Source: Flavobacterium sp. KJJ
GTDB lineage: Bacteria > Bacteroidota > Bacteroidia > Flavobacteriales > Flavobacteriaceae
NCBI RefSeq assembly: GCF_000708595.2
Contig: NZ_JARP01000010.1
Span: forward strand, 1 to 64,000
Direction of reading: 5' to 3'
DNA length: 64,000 nucleotides
Part shown: piece by piece, positions 47,208 to 57,031 of the stretch
Layout: every line of letters begins with the position of its first letter
Numbering within the stretch: position 1 is the stretch's first letter
Notes under the pieces: model-generated
Seen by the model: the letters and a program-made list of their open reading frames with translations, nothing else
Databases searched by the model: none
What the model was told of the DNA's origin: nothing
Translations under genes and position numbers: made by a program

Positions 47208-48764
47208 TTAGTCAGCACCGTCAGTTGTTGCCCTAGCAACTGCAAAAGCGGCCACTTTTTTACCTAAATCTAATCCTTTTTCACAATCACTTCTATAATG
47301 AATAGCTCCGTACATTCTTGAGTTTGATGCTTCTAAAGCCATTGCCTCATATTCCGTTTTTTTAGATGGAATAAAATGTGATAAAACAGTACAAGCAGCT
47401 GCACTAAAAGTAGAATGACCAGAAACATATGCTGGAAAATTAGGAACTCCTGTGGTTGTTTTAATCGAAGGATCCATTTGACACGGACGTGGATTGAAAT
47501 AAGTGTACTTTGCATCCCAGCAGCTAATTGCAGCATCCATCATTGCGACATTTAATAAGGCTAAATTTCTTGCCCATCGAATTTCGCTGTACGATTGTTC
47601 TACAAAAGCTTCACAGGCAATGGCGTTCCAATGTCCGGGAGGTGTGTAAGTATTTACTCCGTCAGCCCAAAAACTGACAATTTCTAAGTGCTCACGAGAA
47701 TTGTCCTGACTGTATCTTTTAATCTCGGCTAATTCTTTTGCAAATACTTCAGATTTTGTTGAAGGAGGTGCAGGCGGACGATTGGCTACCACATCTGCTT
47801 CTGTCATCAAAAATGATTTTACTTTTCCAAATAATGGTAACATTGGCGGCCTGGCTGGTATTTCTAATGATTTCCAAGGAATTTCGCCTGTTGCTGCAGT
47901 TTGAGATTCTAATGCAGCCCAGATCGCCGGTGTTCCACCAGCAACTCCAGCCCCATCATTCGAAGCCCGAGTTATAAATTTTGCAGCAACTTTTCTGCCC
48001 AAACTAATTCCGGCATCAACATCTGAGCGAACATTAGCGCCGCTGATAATACGGTATAGTTTTTCTTCCTCAGCTTTTTCATTTATGTAAGCAATTTCAG
48101 TTGGAAATAATAATTTTAAAAGCTCAACAGTAACCCCCGTCACGACTGCATCTTCTGATGGATATGACGGCAAAGTATTTTTAGGAATTAATACTTGGAG
48201 ACTGGGATCAATAATATATGGTGCTGATCTGTTGTACTGCTTTTTATAATGCCAAGCAGCAATCAGCGCGTCGTATTGAGCGGCACTCACATAAGCATAA
48301 GCCCTCGCTGCATAAGGAGGATTGGAAAATGGAAATTGAGGATACGCAAATGGATTTGCCGCCGAAGGAGCCGGATAAGTTCCATCCTCATTTTGATAAG
48401 GCGGACGATTATGCCTTGCTACCAATGTTCGCATAATTTCATTCCAGCGCAGTACGCTGCCAGCGCTCCAAAATTCTATTATGCTTTTTTGTTGATTGGT
48501 AATATTGACCTGAAAACTTTTAATTTCGTTAATTTCTCTCGTGTAAGCAGGTGTATTTGTGGCAACAGGTACATCTATTGAAAATTCATCAGGTGCAGTT
48601 AAAAGATAAGGCTTCCATGTATCAGCTTCAAGGTCTGTATTTTTAGGGTTCAATTGTGGAAACTGTTCATTTCGTTGCGCAATATCATCATCACAGGAAT
48701 ACATTAGTAGAACTATTAGAAGTATAAGGCCTTTAAAGACGATTTTTTGAATATTATTTTTCAT
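47208..48764 (-). CDS. Vanadium haloperoxidase/PAP2-superfamily lipoprotein
   Basis: A 518-residue lipoprotein (lipobox MYSCDDD; acidic residues after the cysteine suggest surface export). The C-terminal third carries the full vanadate/phosphate-binding signature: K-x6-R-P in KYTYFNPRP (Lys419, Arg426), SGH in YVSGHST (Ser448-His450) and SR-x5-H-x3-D in SRMYGAIHYRSD (Ser482, Arg483, His489, Asp493). These motifs are shared by vanadium-dependent haloperoxidases and PAP2 phosphatases; the long N-terminal helical part favours the haloperoxidase branch, but activity cannot be decided from sequence. It begins 1 nt after the barrel-protein gene and is the last gene of the SusC/SusD-headed set. Confidence 0.82.
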   Translation of the reverse strand: MKNNIQKIVFKGLILLIVLLMYSCDDDIAQRNEQFPQLNPKNTDLEADTWKPYLLTAPDEFSIDVPVATNTPAYTREINEIKSFQVNITNQQKSIIEFWSAGSVLRWNEIMRTLVARHNRPPYQNEDGTYPAPSAANPFAYPQFPFSNPPYAARAYAYVSAAQYDALIAAWHYKKQYNRSAPYIIDPSLQVLIPKNTLPSYPSEDAVVTGVTVELLKLLFPTEIAYINEKAEEEKLYRIISGANVRSDVDAGISLGRKVAAKFITRASNDGAGVAGGTPAIWAALESQTAATGEIPWKSLEIPARPPMLPLFGKVKSFLMTEADVVANRPPAPPSTKSEVFAKELAEIKRYSQDNSREHLEIVSFWADGVNTYTPPGHWNAIACEAFVEQSYSEIRWARNLALLNVAMMDAAISCWDAKYTYFNPRPCQMDPSIKTTTGVPNFPAYVSGHSTFSAAACTVLSHFIPSKKTEYEAMALEASNSRMYGAIHYRSDCEKGLDLGKKVAAFAVARATTDGAD

Positions 48765-48765
48765 C

Positions 48766-49677
48766 TCACTTGTTTTTATTTTTAAAATTTATCAGGTAAA
48801 AAACTCCTCCATATAATGAGCTTGCTTCTCCTACATTTCTGCCTTCCGTTACTACATTATAACCACCTACAATAGCTAATTCAGGAAGTTTTTTTAAAGT
48901 ATATTTTCCATTCAAGCCCAATTTAAAAGCATTCATTGTATTACTTGGGAAAGGCATGTTATTTTTTGTAATGTCAAAACCACCAGATTGTGTAACCGAA
49001 TTGTCAATAATAGCTTCAGCAATTAATCTTGATGAGCGATATCCTAATCTTAAATTAATATTTATAGCATCTGGCATATTTACTTTATTGGTGTAATGAA
49101 TTTCATCTGCCAAATAAGAATTTCGATCAATTGTAATATTCGCTTTTTTAATATAAGCAACAGATAAAGTAGTAAAGAAACGATGATACTGCACATCCCC
49201 CATTAATCGTAAAGTTCCTGTTTTGCTGCCAAGGCCAATGCTTAATGGTAAATAATCTGCCACATAATCTGAGGCAGGCATTGAATAGCTTCCTAATGCA
49301 AATAAGGAATAAGTAAGAGCACCAAAAGTTTTTTTAATTGGCATATATTTCAATGTCAAGGATAAATCCTGAATTCCTTTCTGTCCTTTCATAGTTCCCG
49401 CCGTAGCCTTAGTTTCAAGATAAGGAACAGTAAATAAAAAATTTAGCTTATCAAATATGCCATAATTACACATAAGTGCGGGACCTTGAGCAGATACTGT
49501 TCCTAAATTAAGATTCTCTCTTTTAAAAGTACCTTCCCAGTACTCATTCCAACTGCTATATTCGTATACCGCTCCAAAGCAAAAATTATTTTTGTTCATC
49601 ATAAGGGCATCGATTTCGGTTTGTGCGTTCATCAAAAGAGGAATTAAGAAGAGACAACACAAGTATAATTTCCTCAT
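48766..49677 (-). CDS. Outer-membrane beta-barrel-like protein (MetA/phenol-degradation transporter type)
   Basis: A 303-residue protein with signal peptide ending LMNAQ. The mature part is made of alternating amphipathic strands with Gly/Asn turns (FDKLNFLFTVPYLETKA, LSLTLKYMPIKK, FALGSYSMPASDYVADYLP), like the PF13557 'MetA-pathway' barrel family that may export or import hydrophobic compounds. That assignment is from pattern, not from a search. It is coupled to the haloperoxidase-like lipoprotein gene (1 nt gap) and follows the 1097-residue FG-GAP protein gene by 138 bp. It could pass the small-molecule substrate or product of that enzyme. Confidence 0.6.
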   Translation of the reverse strand: MRKLYLCCLFLIPLLMNAQTEIDALMMNKNNFCFGAVYEYSSWNEYWEGTFKRENLNLGTVSAQGPALMCNYGIFDKLNFLFTVPYLETKATAGTMKGQKGIQDLSLTLKYMPIKKTFGALTYSLFALGSYSMPASDYVADYLPLSIGLGSKTGTLRLMGDVQYHRFFTTLSVAYIKKANITIDRNSYLADEIHYTNKVNMPDAININLRLGYRSSRLIAEAIIDNSVTQSGGFDITKNNMPFPSNTMNAFKLGLNGKYTLKKLPELAIVGGYNVVTEGRNVGEASSLYGGVFYLINFKNKNK

Positions 49678-49815
49678 TATTTATTTTTTTTGGTTAATTA
49701 GAACTATATAAGTCAATAAATTAGCTTAAAGCCAGAACAAGTTAATGTCCTGATTTTAGCAATTAAGTTCAACACGTTTTATTTTTGAAGAGGTATAACA
49801 ATTCAAAACAAAAGC

Positions 49816-52800
49816 TTAATTTATTTTAACACTTTGCAAAAAAGAGTTATTCTTAGTAACCAAGAGGTACGTTTTTCCTTTTACCTTAATTTTTTCCATG
49901 TTTTTAACATCGCCGGGAGTAAAAAATCCGCTGTCAATTGCTGACACTGATCTGAATTTTCCGTGACCATCTCCTTTTAAAAATAATCCGTGACCGGCAT
50001 CGTTTCGAGGCGTTTCAACTTCTGAATTATACATGTTACCCGTTACTAAAACATCAAGTTTACCATCTTTATCGTAATCGTCAACCATTATTTGATTGAT
50101 GCAGGTAAGCTGTGCTTCAACTGGCAGTTCGTGAAGGATGAACTTCCCATTTTTATTTTCTAAATAAATACTGGCAAATGATTTTACTTTATAATGCAGC
50201 GCTTCTTTAAGTGATTTTTCAGTATAAACATCAACCAAAGTGGCTTCTGAAAAACTTTCGTAATCTTTGAATTTCTTTTTGATATTTGGAATTTGCTGAG
50301 ACGAACAACCACGACCGCGCACCGGATATTGTTTACCATCATTGTAGTAACTCAACACAATGTCTTTGTGTTTATTATTGTCGAAATCTTTTACATAAAT
50401 ATCAAAGGTTTCACTAGGAGTTGCTTTGTATTTGTAGTTTAAACCATTGTTTCCAACAATATAATCCATATCGCCATCATGATCAAAATCGCCTTGCTGA
50501 ATGCTCCACCACCAACCTGTTGTATCATCATTAAGTCCCATGTTTTTGGTAACTTCTTTGAAACCCGATACAGTATTTTGAAAAATACGGATTGGCATCC
50601 ATTCGCCAACAATAATAATATCAGCTAATTTGTCATTATTAAAATCGGTAATTACAGCACTTGTCGCCATTCCTAAATTGGTAAATTCTCTAGGTGATTT
50701 TTTAGAAACTTCAAATTTTGGCTGTGTTGGTGAACTTATATTGTGCAATAAATAAGTTGTTGCAGGAGAAGGATATTGCCCCGGAACCTGTCTTCCTAAA
50801 ACTAAAAGATCTTGTTTTCCATCTTTATCATAATCAATAGGATATACTTTTGAACCACTTGTCAGCATCGTTGGCAATACACTTTTTGGAGCTTTTGTAA
50901 AATCGCCTTTTCCGTTATTGAGGTATAGTCTGTCTTGTAATTTTGGGTCGTTAACCAAAAATTCGTAACCACCGCTCACTACATACAAATCATTGTCTCC
51001 GTCATTATCAGCATCGAAAATAACGGCTCCTGTATCTTCACTGGCTTTATCGTCTTCAAGAGTGTGACTGTTTTTTTCTACAAAACCATTTTTAGTCTGC
51101 ATAAATAATTTTCCTGAATAGGTTGCAGATCCTCCAATAAAATAGTCATCCAAACCATCTTTATTTAAATCACCCACAGCAATAGCAGGGCCAAAAGTCG
51201 ACATTTTATGAGGCAATAAAACTTGATCCTTAAAATCATCGTACTTATTTTCTTCGTGTTTATAAACAGGAAAAACGTTGTTTTCAGTCGCGAATAAATG
51301 CGTTTTTGGAGTTGTTTTTACAGCTGGTTCTTCTTTGGCATCTTGCTCCTTAAAGGTTAAAGTCTGATTTACTTTTACATTTGCTAATTTTTGCACTTTA
51401 CCGTTTGACCAGACTACTTTAACCTCATCGACCGTTTTGTCTTTCCCAACACCAAAATGCAATTCAGGCGCTACAGAAGATTGAAACCCTCTGGTTAGCG
51501 TTAGCTCCTGCATCTGGGTTCCTTTTTTCGTTTTTACATAAACACGGTTTCCTAAGCCAAAAGTGTTTTTAGTATTTCCTTTGAAGTTTACTTTGATGTA
51601 ATTATTGCGTTTAGAACTTGAATTTTCAAAAACAGAAGCGTAATCGTCTATATTATTGACAACCAAATCTAAATCACCATCGTTATCTAAATCGACATAA
51701 GCAACACCATTTGAAAAACCTTTATACTCAATTCCCCATTTTTTATTGGCTTGCTCAAAATTTAAATTTCCTTTGTTTTGAAACATAAAATTGTCAATTT
51801 TCTCAGAAGGAATTTCCTGAGATTTCTTAAGTAAATCTTTTGGTTTTAGATTAAGCGCTTCTAAACTATGAAAGAAATCATTGTTATTAATTTCTCTTCT
51901 TGTTCCGTTCGTTACAAACAAATCTTTATTTCCGTCATTATCAAAATCGGCAAATAAAGGTCCCCAGCTCCAATCTGTAGACGAAGTTCCGGTAATACGG
52001 GATACATTGCCAAAATGTGGAATACCATTTTCATTAACTCCTGTATTTAATTGCATGCAATTGTGCATATATTGATAGTTAAAACCAGCATCAACTACAT
52101 CCCAAAAAAGTTTCGGATTCATGCTGGACATGTTTGCTTTCTTACGACGATTATCCTTAGCGTCCATATCAACCTGAAAAACATCTAAATTTCCATCGTT
52201 ATTAAAGTCTGAAATATCCACGCCCATTCCATAAAAAGAATTATGCGCCATTGCCTCTTTTACTACTTCCTTAAAAGTACCATCCTGATTGTTGATGTAC
52301 ATAAAATCTGGAGAGTTGAAATCATTAGACACATAGATATCAGGCCAGCTGTCATTATTTAAATCTCCAATTGTGGCGCTTAATGATAAACCATAGTTTT
52401 TTACACCGGCTTGTTCGGTAACATTGGTAAAATGATTTCCGTCATTTCTATATAAATGTCCCGATTCATTATCCTTTACATGAAGCATCATTTGTACATA
52501 ATCGCCTGTTGCCGAATTGAATTTTGTTGGCGGATAATTCGCTACAAATAGATCTAAATCGCCATCTTTATCATAATCAAAAAAAGTTCCCTGAACACTG
52601 TTTCCTATATCATCAATGCCATATTCTTTGGCTTTTTCTGTAAAAGTTCCGTTATGATTATTTATATATAGTTCATTGTTTTTAGGTCCGAATTTCCCTC
52701 CTACACTACAATAAATATCCAAAAAACCATCACCGTTTACATCGGCCATTGTAACTCCGGTATACCAACGGCTATCACCGCCAACACCTGCTTTTTTTGT

Positions 52801-53109
52801 AATATCCTCAAATTTTAGTTTTCCTTTGTTCAGGTACAATTTATTGGATACCTGATTTCCTGTAAAGAAAATATCTACCAGTCCATCATTGTTAATGTCG
52901 CCGGTAGCAACTCCTCCACCCAAATAAATATAATTGTAGGTGAAGTAATTCAAGGAATCATTTTCTTTCAAATTATTGCTAAAATCAATTCCGGTGTCTG
53001 AACGGTCTAAAGTGGTAAAGATTTTCTCATCTGATTCTTTTGAACAACCAGCAAGCAATACTAAACCCACAAGGCTAAAAGAAATTACTATTGTTTTTAT
53101 ATTTTTCAT
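49816..53109 (-). CDS. FG-GAP/VCBS-repeat and ASPIC/UnbV lipoprotein (1097 residues)
   Basis: A large lipoprotein with lipobox LLAGCSKES and acidic residues after the cysteine. The chain has many FG-GAP/VCBS blades carrying DxDxDG-type calcium loops (DINNDGLVDI, DVNGDGFLDI, DFDNDGNKDL, DADNDGDNDL), which build a beta-propeller of integrin type. The ASPIC/UnbV domain lies near residues 510-595 (NNYIKVNFKGN, GLGNRVYVKTKKG, LTLTRGFQSSVAPELHFGVG). A second propeller follows. Related proteins (CRTAC1-like) are extracellular and recur beside SusC/SusD in Bacteroidota; their ligand is unknown. The gene lies between its 735-residue relative and the barrel-protein gene. Confidence 0.9.
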   Translation of the reverse strand: MKNIKTIVISFSLVGLVLLAGCSKESDEKIFTTLDRSDTGIDFSNNLKENDSLNYFTYNYIYLGGGVATGDINNDGLVDIFFTGNQVSNKLYLNKGKLKFEDITKKAGVGGDSRWYTGVTMADVNGDGFLDIYCSVGGKFGPKNNELYINNHNGTFTEKAKEYGIDDIGNSVQGTFFDYDKDGDLDLFVANYPPTKFNSATGDYVQMMLHVKDNESGHLYRNDGNHFTNVTEQAGVKNYGLSLSATIGDLNNDSWPDIYVSNDFNSPDFMYINNQDGTFKEVVKEAMAHNSFYGMGVDISDFNNDGNLDVFQVDMDAKDNRRKKANMSSMNPKLFWDVVDAGFNYQYMHNCMQLNTGVNENGIPHFGNVSRITGTSSTDWSWGPLFADFDNDGNKDLFVTNGTRREINNNDFFHSLEALNLKPKDLLKKSQEIPSEKIDNFMFQNKGNLNFEQANKKWGIEYKGFSNGVAYVDLDNDGDLDLVVNNIDDYASVFENSSSKRNNYIKVNFKGNTKNTFGLGNRVYVKTKKGTQMQELTLTRGFQSSVAPELHFGVGKDKTVDEVKVVWSNGKVQKLANVKVNQTLTFKEQDAKEEPAVKTTPKTHLFATENNVFPVYKHEENKYDDFKDQVLLPHKMSTFGPAIAVGDLNKDGLDDYFIGGSATYSGKLFMQTKNGFVEKNSHTLEDDKASEDTGAVIFDADNDGDNDLYVVSGGYEFLVNDPKLQDRLYLNNGKGDFTKAPKSVLPTMLTSGSKVYPIDYDKDGKQDLLVLGRQVPGQYPSPATTYLLHNISSPTQPKFEVSKKSPREFTNLGMATSAVITDFNNDKLADIIIVGEWMPIRIFQNTVSGFKEVTKNMGLNDDTTGWWWSIQQGDFDHDGDMDYIVGNNGLNYKYKATPSETFDIYVKDFDNNKHKDIVLSYYNDGKQYPVRGRGCSSQQIPNIKKKFKDYESFSEATLVDVYTEKSLKEALHYKVKSFASIYLENKNGKFILHELPVEAQLTCINQIMVDDYDKDGKLDVLVTGNMYNSEVETPRNDAGHGLFLKGDGHGKFRSVSAIDSGFFTPGDVKNMEKIKVKGKTYLLVTKNNSFLQSVKIN

Positions 53110-53136
53110 ATTATGGATTCTAATAAATTTATTTTT

Positions 53137-55344
53137 TTAAATACAAATCGGAGAATGTGCTTCGACGGTTGAAAAAAGAATTCTTTTAATATCTATTTTG
53201 GAGAAATTATCTTCGCCTTCAATAATTTTAATGTATTGATTTGGTTTTACATTTTTAAAGACTTTTTTCTTTTGGTCTTTCGGCCAGGTAATTTCGATTT
53301 GGTCTATCGTTGTCGCTTTTCCAATTCCGATTTCCATTCTTAAAGCCGACGCTCCAAAGCTGCCACCTGAGTTTAAGATCCTGTAGAGAGATCGGGAAAC
53401 TCCATTTTCTTTGAAAGTGACTTTTACTTTTGTTCCAATAGCAGAACGATTACTTTCTGTTCCTTCTAACTTCAATTTTATCCAACGGTTGTTGTTTTGA
53501 CCCGGATTTAGGTATAAAGAATTACTGAAAGAATCCCCTAAATAAGCACCTCCGACTTCTATAAAAATATCGTTGTCTCCATCATTATCCAGATCATTAA
53601 TAGCTACACCATGTCCTTTTTGCAAATTTCCTACTCTGCCGGAAACAGTAACGTCAGCAAATTTTCCATTGCCCATATTTCTAAATAATCTATTTGGTGC
53701 CAGTGATCTATAGTCGGGATTTCCTGTTCCGAGGTACATATCCAGAAAACCATCATTATCAATATCTCCGAAATTGGAACCCATAGCAAATACAGTTTTG
53801 CTTAATCCAGATATTTCAGAAACATCAGAGAAAGTGCCATCATGATTGTTATGGTACAAATACATTTTACTGCTTTCATTTGGAATATTCAGGGCTTCCA
53901 TTGCAATTTCTCCAGCAATAGAGCCATTATACTGATAACCACAAACAAATATATCCTGCCATCCATCGTTATCATAATCCCAAAACCAGGTTGGAAAAGT
54001 CATTACATTAATGCCCGCCAAGCCTGCCTGATCTGTAACATCTTTAAATTGCGGAATACCCTTTTTGAGTCCAGTATTTTTTAATAATGTTTTTCTTTTA
54101 TTCATTCCGGAGAGGAACAAATCAATATCGCCATCATTATCATAATCAGCTGACGTTACACCTTTTATATAAGCAATAACATCACATTTTGCTGCTTTGG
54201 CAACATTGGTAAAGGTTCCGTCCTGATTATTTAGGTACAATTCTGAAGGATAGGATTCATTATCTGATGATTCATTTCCAATAAACAAATCGAGATAACC
54301 GTCATTATTAAAATCATTCCACGTACCGGCTTGGGTAGGGAATTCAGAATATAAACCACTCTTTAGGGTTACATCAGTAAAAGTTCCGTCTCCGTTGTTG
54401 CGTAGCAGCGAGTTTGGTTGTCTTCCGTATTTACGCATCCAGGCACCTCTCAAAACAAAAATATCAATATCGCCGTCATTGTCATAATCAGCTTGTATCA
54501 TGTTTAATCCTCCTTTGAAACGGCCTATTTCTGAAACTTTAGAATAATCGAGATATTTTCCTTTTTTATCATTTTCATAATAATGCATCACGCCATCCAG
54601 ACTCCAGTCAGAAGTTACAATATCCAGATAGTTATCGTTATTAAAATCATCAACAATAACTCCACCTGACATATTTCTGCCTATTATGCCTGCGTTTGCG
54701 GCTATATCCAGAAAAGGTTTTATGCTGTATCCTGAATCTTTATTCAGGTTAGGTATGAGCCATTGTTTGGGAACTTCTAAAGGATAACCGCCGAGCGTCA
54801 TATAAGCAATATTGAGAAGCCATCTTGATTCATAATCATTAGGGTCAATCGATAATAATTTCTTATAAATTTCAATTGCTTTTTGAGACCCCTGTCGTAT
54901 CGTATGAATTCCATTTTTTTGGATAGGCATAGTACAGGATTCGGGATTATGATAATTCACACAATTTTGTTTTTCGCCTAATCTCATGTACGCAATGGCT
55001 AAAAATTTTAACGATTGAATATCTTCTTTTCCGTCTATTTTCTTCTTTCTATTTATGGCATTTTCTATAGTTGCTACAGACTCTGCCTCTTTTCCAAGTT
55101 TTAATAATGCATTTCCTTTATTTATTTCATTAAATAATTTAAAAAAACCTTCATCTGAACTTTTAATAATAGAGTCGTAATATGCTACTTCTGCTTTTGC
55201 TGCAAAAGGATTGTCTTTGACGTTATACATCTTATTTCTTGCTTCCAAAATCTTAACCATCTTGTCATTTGGATTCGAAAAATAATCACAGGACTGGGTT
55301 AAAATAAATAGGCTAAATAGCGATACTAACTGTTTGATTTTCAT
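53137..55344 (-). CDS. FG-GAP/VCBS and ASPIC/UnbV lipoprotein with N-terminal helical region (735 residues)
   Basis: A lipoprotein (lipobox TQSCDYF). Residues about 25-210 form a helical, TPR-like region (NAINRKKKIDG, LKFLAIAYMRLGEKQ, YKKLLSIDPNDYESRWLL). Residues about 220-610 are FG-GAP/VCBS blades with calcium-loop motifs (DFNNDNYLDI, DYDNDGDIDI, DNDGFLDMYLG). The ASPIC/UnbV domain follows at about 625-715 (RWIKLKLEGTESNRSAIGTKV, LNSGGSFGASALRMEIGIG). The domain order differs from the 1097-residue neighbour, in which ASPIC is in the middle. Probably surface-exposed and calcium-dependent; the function is unknown. Confidence 0.9.
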   Translation of the reverse strand: MKIKQLVSLFSLFILTQSCDYFSNPNDKMVKILEARNKMYNVKDNPFAAKAEVAYYDSIIKSSDEGFFKLFNEINKGNALLKLGKEAESVATIENAINRKKKIDGKEDIQSLKFLAIAYMRLGEKQNCVNYHNPESCTMPIQKNGIHTIRQGSQKAIEIYKKLLSIDPNDYESRWLLNIAYMTLGGYPLEVPKQWLIPNLNKDSGYSIKPFLDIAANAGIIGRNMSGGVIVDDFNNDNYLDIVTSDWSLDGVMHYYENDKKGKYLDYSKVSEIGRFKGGLNMIQADYDNDGDIDIFVLRGAWMRKYGRQPNSLLRNNGDGTFTDVTLKSGLYSEFPTQAGTWNDFNNDGYLDLFIGNESSDNESYPSELYLNNQDGTFTNVAKAAKCDVIAYIKGVTSADYDNDGDIDLFLSGMNKRKTLLKNTGLKKGIPQFKDVTDQAGLAGINVMTFPTWFWDYDNDGWQDIFVCGYQYNGSIAGEIAMEALNIPNESSKMYLYHNNHDGTFSDVSEISGLSKTVFAMGSNFGDIDNDGFLDMYLGTGNPDYRSLAPNRLFRNMGNGKFADVTVSGRVGNLQKGHGVAINDLDNDGDNDIFIEVGGAYLGDSFSNSLYLNPGQNNNRWIKLKLEGTESNRSAIGTKVKVTFKENGVSRSLYRILNSGGSFGASALRMEIGIGKATTIDQIEITWPKDQKKKVFKNVKPNQYIKIIEGEDNFSKIDIKRILFSTVEAHSPICI

Positions 55345-55395
55345 AATTAAGGCATTTGTAGATTAGACCAGTTTCTTTGATATTATGAAACGCAC

Positions 55396-56886
55396 TCAAT
55401 TCTCCGCTATCGTTTCGGGAGTTTTATTTCCGATATGGATATTATAAAACTTCCATTCCTGATGTGCTACATTTCTGCCCAGCTTTAGTCCTTCAACATT
55501 ATCAGACTGAATATGGTAACCGCCCATTACTCTTGAGATTCCGGCCATATTTGCCGTTTCGGTTAAAGTGTTGAACTTCAAAACAACTTTCTTTCCTAAA
55601 TTATCCGGTTCTGTCATAGCTCCTGATACCAATTCTGCAGATTGACCAAATGCATCGCTGCCTGTCCATAATCTTAAAGCTTCTGCACAACCACCACTTA
55701 TCGTACTGTGACCTGAAACATAACTCGGAAAAGGCGGACATAAAAAGGTGTCTGGAGAATAAGGTCTCCATTCTTCTCCCTGCATGGTAATCATTCCCTT
55801 TCCAGGACCTCCCCAAGCAGTAATCGTTTTACCGCCGTAATAGAAATGTACTAAGGCATTTGGTCTGGATGAATCATAAAACATTTTGGTATCCCAACAG
55901 GCAATAAAACAGTCCATCGCTGTTATCTGATTTAAAAAATACATTTTAACGTCCTGATCTAAAGTGTGATTGTCTCTTCTTGAAATATCCTGCGCAAATC
56001 TTAACCAGTGTCCGGCTTGCTGAACAGATTTTGGTCCGTCTCTCATAAATTCAACCAGTGCTTTGTCTTCATCCGTTAATTTGGCCTGTAAAGCAATAAC
56101 TTCATCCACTTCATTTTTAAGTTTTTCTGAACCAAATAACGGTGGCGGAACAGCACGGAATTGGTCTCCTGATTTCAATCCGACTGGTTTTACTCTATTC
56201 CAAAAAGGAGTTAAACAAGCGGGAGCAAATTTTCCACCTTTTCCATCAGAAAAATATTTAGGCTGCCAGTGATTAATATCATTTAGTTGATCAACTGTAT
56301 TTACAGGCGAATATTTAGTGTAATCAAAAAATGGTTTTCCGTTAGAACCTTCTTCTTCCGCATATTGATTCGAACCGTCTCCTCTTCTTGCCGCGATTAC
56401 CGCTTTGGCCGCCAGATTACCAATTCCTTCTGGCGTTTTTGGATCTAAGGAAGTATTTGTTGGATCATAGCCTAATTCTTTCATGTAAGAAGCAAATAAC
56501 GCTTTATCACTATAATAATATTCGCATAGCGCTCCATACGCTGCGTAACTTATCGCAATTTCTTTATTTTTTAAATTTTGCTCTTTTTTAGGTCTTCTTT
56601 TAATATCCGTTAAATATACCGGAATTGCTTTTTCGTCATAACGGCTCCATGCATCAAAAATAGCTACGAAAGTCAATCCCAAAAAGCGTGAAGTTACAGT
56701 GGGTCTTGGTCTAAATCTGTCTGTATCATTTGCAGTTGCTTGAACTGCCATTTCTCCCCATTTATAGGCTAAATTATTTTTTCCTGTTGGTTCGGCAATT
56801 TGATTTTTGTCTTTAACTTGTGCAAACGTATTTACGCTTAAAGCACTAAAAAGTAGCACTTTAAACAAAAATTTATAAATTTTCAT
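55396..56886 (-). CDS. Vanadium haloperoxidase/PAP2-superfamily exported protein
   Basis: The ATG at 56886 starts a signal peptide (hydrophobic core, NTFAQ); the longer frame begins with TTG. The 496-residue protein has all three vanadate/phosphate-pocket motifs: KMFYDSSRP (Lys334, Arg341), YVSGHST (Ser391-His393) and SRVMGGYHIQSD (Ser451, Arg452, His458, Asp462). The extended N-terminal half with RPRPTVTSRFLGLTFVAIFDAW is typical of bacterial vanadium-dependent haloperoxidase-like proteins. Unlike the copy at 47208-48764 it lacks a lipobox, so it is soluble in the periplasm or secreted. Substrate (halide oxidation or phosphoester) is undecided. Confidence 0.85.
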   Translation of the reverse strand: MKIYKFLFKVLLFSALSVNTFAQVKDKNQIAEPTGKNNLAYKWGEMAVQATANDTDRFRPRPTVTSRFLGLTFVAIFDAWSRYDEKAIPVYLTDIKRRPKKEQNLKNKEIAISYAAYGALCEYYYSDKALFASYMKELGYDPTNTSLDPKTPEGIGNLAAKAVIAARRGDGSNQYAEEEGSNGKPFFDYTKYSPVNTVDQLNDINHWQPKYFSDGKGGKFAPACLTPFWNRVKPVGLKSGDQFRAVPPPLFGSEKLKNEVDEVIALQAKLTDEDKALVEFMRDGPKSVQQAGHWLRFAQDISRRDNHTLDQDVKMYFLNQITAMDCFIACWDTKMFYDSSRPNALVHFYYGGKTITAWGGPGKGMITMQGEEWRPYSPDTFLCPPFPSYVSGHSTISGGCAEALRLWTGSDAFGQSAELVSGAMTEPDNLGKKVVLKFNTLTETANMAGISRVMGGYHIQSDNVEGLKLGRNVAHQEWKFYNIHIGNKTPETIAEN

Positions 56887-57031
56887 TTTTGGTTGGTTTA
56901 TATGGTTGTTAAATAGCTTTCTTTTCAATTAGAATTAATTGAAGTTGTATGTTAAATTGTAGAACAAAGCGATTAACCCTCCGTAAAAACTAAAGATTAA
57001 ACGCATCTACAATTTAGCATTCAATGAAATG

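Noticed and set aside
48218-48581. Plus-strand frames of 72-110 codons inside the haloperoxidase/PAP2-like lipoprotein gene
   Set aside because: Complementary to a well-supported coding frame; composition (Arg/Ile-rich) is that of a shadow.
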